Positions 1 through 6,424 of a DNA stretch of 18,505 bases are shown in pieces. The notes beneath the pieces were generated by a model. It was not told the origin of the DNA. It was given only the letters and a program-made list of their open reading frames with translations, and ran no database searches. This stretch comes from JAEUTH01 sp044230205 (GTDB taxonomy: Bacteria; Bacteroidota; Bacteroidia; AKYH767-A; OLB10): assembly GCA_044230205.1 (NCBI GenBank), contig JBGARN010000095.1, positions 1-18,505 of the forward strand. Direction: 5' to 3'. Within the stretch, counting starts at the first letter, position 1, and each line of letters starts with the position of its first letter. The position numbers and the translations under genes were made by a program.

Positions 1-118
1 GGGTTATGGATGGGGTATTACCAATGCTTTTGATGATAAATATGGCAATGAAGATTCAAAATTCAATCAATTGCATTTAACAGTTGGAATAACCTTTGGC
101 GGTGGAGAAAAAGACTGA
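1..118 (+). CDS. C-terminal end of an outer-membrane beta-barrel protein (partial)
   Basis: An open frame enters from the left edge (first whole codon at base 2) and stops at TGA 116-118. The 38 visible residues are rich in Gly and aromatic residues and end in LTVGITFGGGEKD. A last strand of alternating hydrophobic and small residues with a Gly-x-x-Phe pattern is typical of the closing beta-signal strand of outer-membrane beta-barrels, recognised by the BAM complex. The true last residue here is Asp rather than Phe, with a short polar tail after the strand, which is common in Bacteroidota porin-like proteins. Too little is present to name the family. The frame and stop are clear; the barrel assignment is inference. 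Confidence 0.55.
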   Translation, partial: GYGWGITNAFDDKYGNEDSKFNQLHLTVGITFGGGEKD

Positions 119-199
119 TACCAATTATAGTAGTATATAACATCTACTTTATAGCATGCTAACTTGTGATATACCTGGAAACAAAATTAAAGGCTTTAT

Positions 200-406
200 C
201 TACGATGATAGATATTCATCATATTCATCATAATAGTATTCAAATACCTGCTGAGGCTTCTCAGTTGGTTTATCTGCGGTAGATTTTTTTTGTTTACCAT
301 AGAAAACAGATAACCGGTTTTTGCTGAGCGAATTTTGTTTTTTGCTTGCGGTTTTTTTTCCGGGTGCAGACTGGAATTTTTTTGAAGAAGAGGTCGTTGT
401 GCGCAT
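200..406 (-). CDS. Small Lys-rich hypothetical protein with acidic Tyr/Asp tail
   Basis: A 68-residue frame with no family I recognise. Residues 1-45 are strongly basic with repeated Lys-Lys pairs (SSSKK, GKK, SKK, KQKK), many Ser/Thr and a PGKK turn. Residues 56-68 (EYYYDEYDEYLSS) are acidic and Tyr-rich. There is no signal peptide or membrane segment, so it would be a small, probably disordered cytoplasmic protein; a basic body with an acidic tail could suit nucleic-acid or ribosome association, but that is speculation. It stands alone between two plus-strand genes, and no clear ribosome binding site precedes the ATG. Lys-rich translations can arise from AT-rich noncoding DNA. The clustered basic and acidic halves and the absence of a better frame in this 459-bp gap favour a real gene. 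Confidence 0.45.
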   Translation of the reverse strand: MRTTTSSSKKFQSAPGKKTASKKQNSLSKNRLSVFYGKQKKSTADKPTEKPQQVFEYYYDEYDEYLSS

Positions 407-577
407 GCCGTTTTAGTTTTAAAAGTTGTTTAATGTAAGTATAATATCCAAACTGATTTCAGTTGTTGATAAAAAGAAAAGCGATTTTAACCTCGGATTT
501 TTTTAAACTCATTTAGCCGATTAAACGGCTTAAGATTCAGGTTTTTTTGTATAATTGTTAATCTAAAAACATTAACT

Positions 578-1687
578 ATGAAAAAAACACTACTTGTATT
601 ATTAATGATGATATCTCTTGGTTCTAATGCACAATGGAGTTATACTGTTACTGATGCCTGGGCTTATGGTTGTCCGGGTTATATATGCATTAACGGACCA
701 CTTACCGGATATTCATTCCAGGTTTTTCCACCTCCAATTTGGGGCCCTAATATTCCGGGTTCTTGTGGAGGTGCTGAGTTTGCTGTTTGGGCAGGCGCAT
801 ATTCCGTTAGCGTTATACAAAACTCTACAGGAAATACAGTTCAATCATTCAGCAATGTAGCCGTTAGCCAGCCACCCCAGTGTGGGCTTGAACTGCTAAA
901 TCCAGTTATTACATCAGGATGTTATTCGAATAATGATTTGAGTTTTGTGGTTGGAGGATTGTGGTGCGGTGGAGGATCTGTTTACATTACAAAGGATAAC
1001 CAATTTTATACATCATTTGGCTTCAGCAATCCTCAGCAATATTTGTCAAACCTTCCATGGGGCGAGTATGTAATTCAGGCAAGCGATGCCAATTGTTCAG
1101 ATACCATGCATGTAAGCATCCCGAATAAATGCTTAAAGCCTGATACCGGATTATCAACTACCAACATTACAAAAACAAGCGCAAAGCTGAACTGGAATAC
1201 AAAAGTATGTGCTGTGGGTTATAGTATTCAGTACAAAATAAGCGGTGCAGCAACTTGGATAACCAAGAAAATAACAAGCAATACCGGTTACAAATTTCTA
1301 GGGAATTTAACTCCCGGTACTACTTATAAATGGAGAGTTAAAACGCGTTGTCATGAAAATCCTGATGCAGGATCAGGTTGGTCTGTAGTGAAATCATTTA
1401 CCACTTTACCGCCTCGATTGGGTGAAGAATTAACCGAAAGCCTCAATATAATGGCTTATCCTAATCCTGCTTCCTCTCAATTAACCGTTAGTTGCGAGAC
1501 TATTTGGAATGGGAGTGAAACATTCAGGCTTATGGATATGAGTGGAAGGAATTATCAATTGACCACCCTTGGTAAAGATGATGAAAATGTTGTTTTTGAC
1601 CTGGCAGGTATTGCTTCCGGAGTGTATCAACTTACTGTAACAACTAGCCATAATACTTATAATAAACGGGTTATTGTGGTTAAATAA
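578..1687 (+). CDS. Secreted fibronectin type III protein with T9SS sorting domain
   Basis: A 369-residue exported protein. Residues 1-18 are a Sec signal peptide (MKKTLLVLLMMISLGSNA, cleavage before Gln19). Residues 20-185 hold two Cys-containing beta-rich segments; the second, ending in YVIQASDANCSDTMHVSI, resembles SprB-like/Ig-like repeats of gliding and adhesion proteins. Residues about 188-278 form a fibronectin type III domain (SAKLNWNT near the start, LTPGTTYKWRVKTRC near the end). Residues about 290-369 are a type A T9SS C-terminal domain: YPNPAS at 294-299, a GVYQLTV strand at 348-354, and KRVIVVK at the end. The protein should therefore cross the outer membrane through T9SS and be attached at the surface or released. 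It has 11 cysteines, an unusually high number. No catalytic domain is visible; adhesion or carbohydrate binding is the likely role. Confidence 0.85.
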   Translation: MKKTLLVLLMMISLGSNAQWSYTVTDAWAYGCPGYICINGPLTGYSFQVFPPPIWGPNIPGSCGGAEFAVWAGAYSVSVIQNSTGNTVQSFSNVAVSQPPQCGLELLNPVITSGCYSNNDLSFVVGGLWCGGGSVYITKDNQFYTSFGFSNPQQYLSNLPWGEYVIQASDANCSDTMHVSIPNKCLKPDTGLSTTNITKTSAKLNWNTKVCAVGYSIQYKISGAATWITKKITSNTGYKFLGNLTPGTTYKWRVKTRCHENPDAGSGWSVVKSFTTLPPRLGEELTESLNIMAYPNPASSQLTVSCETIWNGSETFRLMDMSGRNYQLTTLGKDDENVVFDLAGIASGVYQLTVTTSHNTYNKRVIVVK

Positions 1688-1759
1688 ATAATCGGTAAAT
1701 ATTCAGTTTTGACTGTGAGAAATCAGTGTACACTTCCTAGTGATAACGGTGTATAAAAA

Positions 1760-1808
1760 CCGGGCAATAAAAACAAAACCCTTGCAAACAATAAGTTAGC
1801 AAAGGTTT
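1760..1808 (-). terminator. Rho-independent terminator behind tRNA-Arg
   Basis: Arms 1776-1785 and 1799-1808 pair over 10 positions with one C-A mismatch (AAACCcTTGC with GCAAaGGTTT). Read on the minus strand, the hairpin is followed by a T-rich tail (TTGTTTTTATTG). It starts 15 nt after the 3' end of the minus-strand tRNA, which it would terminate. Confidence 0.6.
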
Positions 1809-1822
1809 CAGAAGTGTTATTG

Positions 1823-1896
1823 TACTCCCTGAAGGACTCGAACCTTCGACCTACGGTTTAGAAAACCGTTGCTCTATCCAGTTGAGCTAAGGGAGC
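1823..1896 (-). tRNA. tRNA-Arg (anticodon UCU)
   Basis: The minus strand folds as a 74-nt tRNA. The acceptor stem is GCTCCCT with AGGGAGT (first pair G-U), the D arm is TAGCTC...GAGCAA, the anticodon stem ACGGT/ACCGT encloses loop TTTCTAA with anticodon TCT, and the T arm holds GGTTCGAGTCC. The discriminator is A. The 3' CCA is not encoded: the next genomic bases on this strand are CAA. It reads AGA/AGG codons. It lies alone between the T9SS protein and bamD. Confidence 0.95.
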
Positions 1897-2121
1897 ATTT
1901 TTAACGAGCGCGCAAAAATAGAAAAGTATTTCTTGTTACAAGTTTCGATTTGCGCTTCGGGGTTAATGGTAAAAAATCAGCTTTTTCAAATCAACCTGAT
2001 TACTTCATTGATTTTATTGATAATAATCTTTTATCAATTAAGTTCTTATGGCAGAGATGTTCATCATTGATACTCCAATTCGAGTAAAGCATCCATAAAT
2101 CTGTAATTTCAAATCAAATTT

Positions 2122-2129
2122 TACCTTCG
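2122..2129 (+). promoter_or_regulatory. Possible Bacteroidota -7 element before bamD
   Basis: TACCTTCG matches the Bacteroidota -7 consensus TAnnTTTG at all but one position and lies 5 nt before the bamD ATG. If used, the transcript would have almost no leader. No TTTG -33 element is seen at the expected distance, so this is a weak call. Confidence 0.3.
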
Positions 2130-2134
2130 CAGCC

Positions 2135-2968
2135 ATGTTGAAAAAAATTTCAGGGTTTTTTATTGCCTTTTCATTGTTAATACTCCTGTTTTCGTGCAGT
2201 AAATACCAGCGGCTGCTTAAAAGTGGCGATTATGAATTAAAATATAAAGTAGCCATTGAATACTATAACAAGAAAGACTATTTCAGGGCATTACAATTAC
2301 TGGAGGAATTAATAGCATTATATCGCGGAACGGCCAAAGGCGAGGATGTTTATTATTACTATGCACAATCGAACTATGGAACGGGCGACTACACATCGGC
2401 AGCTTATCATTTTGAAATTTTTGTTAAAACCTTCCCCCTAAGCCCTAGAGTAGAGGAATGTGCATACCTCAATGCCTATTGCTACTACCTCGATTCACCA
2501 ATATCGAGCCTTGACCAGGAAAATACCCTTCAGGCCATGCAGCAATTTCAGCTTTTTGTCAATCATTATCCGCAAAGTCCTAAAGTTGCTGAATGCAATA
2601 AACTGATGGATGAATTACGTTATAAGCTGGAAACCAAAGAGTTTGACAACGCCAAGTTGTTTTACGATAAGGAAGATTATAAATCGGCAGTTACGGCTTT
2701 GAATAATGTAATTCGCGATTTTCCGGGTACAAATTATAAAGAGGAATGTTTGTTCTTGGTCTTAAAATCTTCTTACCTTTACGCCCGCAAAAGCATAGAG
2801 GAGAAGCAGTTGGATAGGTACAAGTCAGTTCTTGAGAATTATAATACTTATAAAGAATATTTTCCGGAAGGAAAATTCATAAGGGAGGCAGACGATCTAA
2901 GAAAAAGTACAGAATCGGCATTGAAGATATTGTCCTCAAAAAACGAAACAGCAACAACAAATAAATAA
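2135..2968 (+). CDS. bamD: Outer membrane assembly lipoprotein BamD
   Basis: A 277-residue lipoprotein: a hydrophobic signal ends in a lipobox at LFSC with Cys21 as the lipidated residue. The body is tetratricopeptide-like. YNKKDYFRALQLLEELI (about 44-60), GDYTSAAYHFEIFVKTFP (about 84-101), a QQFQLFVNHYPQSPKVAEC segment near 135-155 and DKEDYKSAVTALNNVIRDFP (about 178-197) are the repeated helical hairpins of BamD/YfiO. BamD is the essential lipoprotein partner of BamA and helps insert beta-barrel proteins into the outer membrane. Its place directly ahead of an omega-like rpoZ and coaBC is the usual Bacteroidota order as I know it. It ends 10 nt before rpoZ, so the two are probably cotranscribed. 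The length is normal for the phylum. Confidence 0.9.
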   Translation: MLKKISGFFIAFSLLILLFSCSKYQRLLKSGDYELKYKVAIEYYNKKDYFRALQLLEELIALYRGTAKGEDVYYYYAQSNYGTGDYTSAAYHFEIFVKTFPLSPRVEECAYLNAYCYYLDSPISSLDQENTLQAMQQFQLFVNHYPQSPKVAECNKLMDELRYKLETKEFDNAKLFYDKEDYKSAVTALNNVIRDFPGTNYKEECLFLVLKSSYLYARKSIEEKQLDRYKSVLENYNTYKEYFPEGKFIREADDLRKSTESALKILSSKNETATTNK

Positions 2969-2978
2969 TTTCAAAATA

Positions 2979-3293
2979 ATGAGTTCATCAAAAGAAAATG
3001 CAATTGTAACACGTAACCTTAATGAGTATACAACTCCTACCGGTAATTTATATGAGAGCCTGGTAGTAATAGCTAAGCGTGCCAACCAGATTTCATCAGC
3101 GGTAAAGGAAGAACTTTCGGAAAAGCTGGTTGAGTTTCAATCAACCTCTGATAGTCTTGAAGAAGTTTTCGAAAACCGCGAACAGATAGAAATTTCCAAA
3201 CATTATGAGAAAATGCCGAAACCAACATTGGTGGCATTAAATGAATTTGTTGATGGAAAAATCTATCACCGGAATCCTTCCAAAGAAGCCTGA
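2979..3293 (+). CDS. rpoZ: RNA polymerase omega subunit, Bacteroidota type
   Basis: A 104-residue acidic protein. VTRNLNEYTTPTGNLYESLVVIAKRANQIS (about 10-39) carries the omega signature of a polar lead-in followed by a Tyr-Glu-Ser helix and the Lys-Arg-Ala-Asn-Gln-Ile segment that contacts the beta' C-terminal tail. The rest is a charged helical region, longer than in proteobacterial omega. Omega helps assemble and stabilise RNA polymerase. In Bacteroidota this divergent omega is usually found between bamD and coaBC, as here. The start ATG lies 10 nt after the bamD stop. A strong terminator follows, so bamD-rpoZ forms its own transcription unit. Confidence 0.8.
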   Translation: MSSSKENAIVTRNLNEYTTPTGNLYESLVVIAKRANQISSAVKEELSEKLVEFQSTSDSLEEVFENREQIEISKHYEKMPKPTLVALNEFVDGKIYHRNPSKEA

Positions 3294-3320
3294 TAGTGAA
3301 TATCAATAGACATCAATACA

Positions 3321-3359
3321 AAATCCGGAATAATGAAATACCAGTTATTCCGGATTTTT
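3321..3359 (+). terminator. Strong Rho-independent terminator between rpoZ and coaBC
   Basis: Arms 3321-3333 (AAATCCGGAATAA) and 3345-3357 (TTATTCCGGATTT) are perfectly complementary over 13 bp around an 11-nt loop, followed by a T-rich run that continues past 3360 (TTTTAGTTTTAATTTT). It separates bamD-rpoZ from coaBC, so coaBC must use its own promoter or read-through. A near-match TAATTTTA at 3365-3372 could be a -7 element for coaBC. Confidence 0.85.
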
Positions 3360-3385
3360 AGTTTTAATTTTAGAAATACACAACC

Positions 3386-4588
3386 ATGCTTAATGGCAGG
3401 AAAATACTAATTGGCGTAACTGGCAGCATTGCAGCCTATAAAATACCTGAATTAATACGCCAGCTGATTAAGAAAGGTGCCGAGGTTAAAGTCATAGCAA
3501 CTTCAAGCGCCTTAAATTTTGTTTCACCGTTGGTACTTTCAACAGTTTCTAAAAATGAAATTATTAGCGACCTGAGCGATGAAAATAGCAACTGGAAAAA
3601 TCATGTTCATCTTGGGCTATGGGCAGATTGTTTTTTAATTGCTCCGGCAAGTGCCAATACGCTGGCTAAAATGGCCAATGGTATTTGTGATAATGCTTTG
3701 CTTGCTGTTTACTTATCGTCACGGTGCAAAGTGGTAGTAGCGCCTGCAATGGATGTGGATATGTTTCGTCATGCAGCAACACAGAAAAACCTTGAAGTAA
3801 TAAAGGAGCGGGGTAACCTGGTTTTTGGACCTGCATCGGGTGAGTTGGCAAGCGGGCTGATAGGAGAAGGCCGTATGGAGGAACCTGAAAGTATAGTTAA
3901 ATTTTTAGAACAGTTGTTAGGTCGTCAATCAGTGCTTGCATCAAAGCAGGTAGTTATTACGGCCGGGCCTACCCGTGAGGCTATTGACCCTGTTCGGTTT
4001 ATCAGTAACCATTCCACAGGTAAAATGGGTGTGGCATTGGCTGACGAAGCATTTATGCGTGGCGCTAATGTTACAATGATTTTAGGTAAAGGGGCAACAG
4101 CTATTCCGGGTAAATCGTATAAAATAGTTAGTGTTGATTCTGCAGCAGAAATGCACGAAGCATGCCTGAAGTATTTTAGCGAGAGTGCAATTTTTATTAT
4201 GGCAGCAGCTGTTGCTGATTATACTCCAAAGGAGGTTTCTCAACAAAAGATAAAGAAGAAAGATGGTGCGCCTGAAATAAGTTTAAAACCCACAACCGAT
4301 ATTTTATCAGAACTTGGTTCAATCAAAAAGGCCGGTCAGATATTGGTTGGGTTTGCACTTGAAACCAATAATGAATTGCAACATGCCCGGGAAAAACTGG
4401 TAAAGAAGAACCTTGATTTGATTGTTCTCAATTCACTTAGGGATGAAGGAGCAGGATTTGCAACATCAACCAATAAAATATCACTTATAAAACCCGGCAA
4501 TACAATTGAAGAGTTTTCGTTAAAAAACAAAAGCGATGTTGCTGCTGATATTTTAAACAGTATAGAAAAAATAATTTCTGAAAAGTGA
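3386..4588 (+). CDS. coaBC: Bifunctional CoaBC: phosphopantothenate-cysteine ligase / phosphopantothenoylcysteine decarboxylase
   Basis: A 400-residue cytoplasmic enzyme of coenzyme A synthesis, normal length. The N-terminal flavin-dependent decarboxylase (CoaC, about 1-180) has GVTGSIAAYK (10-19), the active-site His of the HIxL motif (H73 in HVHLGLWAD), the PASANT motif at 87-92 and PAMD at 120-123. The C-terminal ligase (CoaB, about 187-400) has TAGPTRE (192-198), FISNHSTGKMG (205-215), the AAAVADYTPK dimerisation strand and the KIKKKD lysine region. CoaB joins cysteine to 4'-phosphopantothenate with CTP, and CoaC decarboxylates the product. In the CoaC substrate lid, the position of E. 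coli Cys158 (ACGDIGPGRM) reads ASGLIGEGRM, so the Cys is replaced by Ser156. This may be normal in the phylum. porD follows after 43 nt. Confidence 0.95.
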   Translation: MLNGRKILIGVTGSIAAYKIPELIRQLIKKGAEVKVIATSSALNFVSPLVLSTVSKNEIISDLSDENSNWKNHVHLGLWADCFLIAPASANTLAKMANGICDNALLAVYLSSRCKVVVAPAMDVDMFRHAATQKNLEVIKERGNLVFGPASGELASGLIGEGRMEEPESIVKFLEQLLGRQSVLASKQVVITAGPTREAIDPVRFISNHSTGKMGVALADEAFMRGANVTMILGKGATAIPGKSYKIVSVDSAAEMHEACLKYFSESAIFIMAAAVADYTPKEVSQQKIKKKDGAPEISLKPTTDILSELGSIKKAGQILVGFALETNNELQHAREKLVKKNLDLIVLNSLRDEGAGFATSTNKISLIKPGNTIEEFSLKNKSDVAADILNSIEKIISEK

Positions 4589-4631
4589 TTATGTTTGAGA
4601 TTCAGATTTTTAATGCTAAGAAAGTAAACTG

Positions 4632-5528
4632 ATGAGAAAATTTTTTGTAATTATTTTTCTGGCTGCTGTTTTTAATGCCAACAGCCAGGAGTTAAATTGC
4701 CAGGTTAATATACAGGCCCCTACCATACAAGGCAGCACTGAGAAGGAATTGTTCAATACAATGCAAACTTCGGTGCGCGAATTCATGAATAATACCAAAT
4801 GGACTTCGGATAAGTTTCAGAATGAAGAACGAATTGAATGCCAGATAACCATAACCGTAAACGAAAAAGTTTCATCAGAAGAATTTAAAGGTAAAATTGA
4901 AATTAAGTCGTCACGCCCGGTTTATAAATCTACTTATAGCTCTCCAATGCTTTCCATTTCCGATCCTAACTTTCAATTTAAGTTTAACCAGTTTCAGACT
5001 TTGGAGTATATTGAATCAAACATTAATCCTAACCTGATTGCTGTACTGGCTTACTATGCCAATATCATAATTGGATTTGATTACGATTCGTTTTCAATGC
5101 TTGGCGGAACGGCATATTTTTCAAAAGCGCATGCTATTGTTAATCAAATGAACAGTGCACGTGAGCCGGGCTGGAGAGCTTTTGAAAGCGATCGCAACCG
5201 ATACTGGCTTACTGAAAATTTATTAAGCCCGGTGTATAAGCCCATTCGTGAACTGGAGTACAATATGCATTTTAAAGCAATGGACAATATGACCAAGGAT
5301 AAAGAGAACTCAGTGCGATTAATTGCTGACGGATTAGAAACTCTGAAGCCTGTGCATAATGATAAACCTAATGCATACCTGCTTACCGTTTTTTTTGACG
5401 CAAAGTCTGATGAGTTTGTCAGCATTTTTAGTGGCGCCCCGGGCGATGTAAAATCAAGGGCTAAGCAAACGCTTGATGAAGTTAACCCGGCTAACTCAAA
5501 TAAATATACCAAGATTATTGAAGACTAA
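4632..5528 (+). CDS. porD: PorD-like protein (DUF4835), T9SS-associated
   Basis: A 298-residue exported protein with a Sec signal peptide (MRKFFVIIFLAAVFNANS, mature form probably starting at Gln19). The mature N terminus ELNCQVNIQAPTIQGSTEKE and the segment YYANIIIGFDYDSFSMLGGTAYF are hallmarks of the DUF4835 family. That family is annotated as PorD, linked to the type IX secretion system, though its exact role is unclear. It lies downstream of coaBC, the usual place for this family in Bacteroidota as I recall. Its presence fits the T9SS cargo protein at the left of the window. No lipobox is seen, so a periplasmic location is likely. It converges on the nucleotide operon, with only 23 nt between the two stops and no clear hairpin in between. 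Confidence 0.8.
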   Translation: MRKFFVIIFLAAVFNANSQELNCQVNIQAPTIQGSTEKELFNTMQTSVREFMNNTKWTSDKFQNEERIECQITITVNEKVSSEEFKGKIEIKSSRPVYKSTYSSPMLSISDPNFQFKFNQFQTLEYIESNINPNLIAVLAYYANIIIGFDYDSFSMLGGTAYFSKAHAIVNQMNSAREPGWRAFESDRNRYWLTENLLSPVYKPIRELEYNMHFKAMDNMTKDKENSVRLIADGLETLKPVHNDKPNAYLLTVFFDAKSDEFVSIFSGAPGDVKSRAKQTLDEVNPANSNKYTKIIED

Positions 5529-5551
5529 GGCTATTCTTCAAAAAGTTAATC

Positions 5552-6424
5552 CTAAATCACAGTACTAATTAATCCGCTAATTTCAATTGCATTCGATGCA
5601 TGTGCAACTGTATTGCAGGTTATAATTCGCCCTGCACCGGCATGGAGTAGTTTATCATAAGCATCGTTGGCAAATAAACCATGCACACCAATACAAACAG
5701 GTGGTTGCATGCCGGCATTTTTCAGGTGTAAAATTGTGGCCACCATTGTTGATCCTGTTGAAATAATATCATCAATTAAAACAGGTGTATGTGCTGAATA
5801 CTTGGCAATATGTGGTACAGATATTTCAACATCAGTATCACTTTTTCTTTTTTTCTGTAATACAAAAAAAGGTGCTTGTGCATAATGCGCAACTTCCTGA
5901 ACCCATTGCATACTTTCAACATCAGGACCTGCTAAAACCGGACGTTCAATATTTTCATGTATCCAGCGTGCAATTACCGGTGCAGCATGTAAGGCCACGG
6001 CAGGAATGGTGTAAATTTCATTTAATGATTTGTAGCGGTGCAGATGAGGATCAATCGTAATGATGTTGTCACAACATGATGAAATCAATTTTGAAAAATA
6101 CACCGATGATACTACTTCGCCTTCAGTGAATCGCATATCCTGACGCATGTAGGCGAGATAAGGAGCTATTAAAGTAACCTTTAAAGCCCCGAGTTCTTTT
6201 AGCGTTTTAGCGATAAAATATAACTGGAGTATCTTGGTATCGGGATCATTTAACGTGCATATAATAATGGCATGCTTTCCGGCAACGTTACTGTTAATTT
6301 TTATATAGCTTTCTCCGTCAGGGAAATGCCTGAATGTGATGCTGCCTTTTTCAATGCCTTTCAATTTTGAAAGTGAATCGGCTAGTTGTTCATTTCCCGC
6401 AAGAGGAAACAGCAATTGATTCAT
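5552..6424 (-). CDS. prs: PRPP synthase-like enzyme (ribose-phosphate pyrophosphokinase family)
   Basis: A 290-residue cytoplasmic enzyme, shorter than housekeeping bacterial Prs (about 315) and closer to archaeal-type enzymes. Key motifs are present: FPDGE (34-38), RQD (94-96) followed by MRFTEGE, DPH (125-127, where classic bacterial enzymes have DLH), the flexible-loop basic pair around K192-R193, and the PRPP loop LIDDIISTGST (216-226) with both acidic residues. The standard reaction makes PRPP and AMP from ribose 5-phosphate and ATP. Its ATG overlaps the stop of the phosphorylase by 4 nt (ATGA), so translation is probably coupled. Being last in an operon with an AMP-phosphorylase-type enzyme suggests a salvage role separate from the housekeeping prs. 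Whether it takes ribose 5-phosphate or ribose 1,5-bisphosphate cannot be read from sequence. Confidence 0.85.
   Translation of the reverse strand: MNQLLFPLAGNEQLADSLSKLKGIEKGSITFRHFPDGESYIKINSNVAGKHAIIICTLNDPDTKILQLYFIAKTLKELGALKVTLIAPYLAYMRQDMRFTEGEVVSSVYFSKLISSCCDNIITIDPHLHRYKSLNEIYTIPAVALHAAPVIARWIHENIERPVLAGPDVESMQWVQEVAHYAQAPFFVLQKKRKSDTDVEISVPHIAKYSAHTPVLIDDIISTGSTMVATILHLKNAGMQPPVCIGVHGLFANDAYDKLLHAGAGRIITCNTVAHASNAIEISGLISTVI

Noticed and set aside
152..161. Palindrome TAGCATGCTA
   Set aside because: A 10-bp palindrome is expected by chance in a window of this size and is not tied to any promoter element.
515..530. Inverted repeat AGCCG-N6-CGGCT upstream of the T9SS protein gene
   Set aside because: The stem has only 5 bp with no T run or promoter motif at a meaningful distance; it could be chance.
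5144..5512. A 122-residue minus-strand frame inside porD
   Set aside because: It is Ser/Leu-rich antisense translation of a clear DUF4835 gene with no domain of its own.
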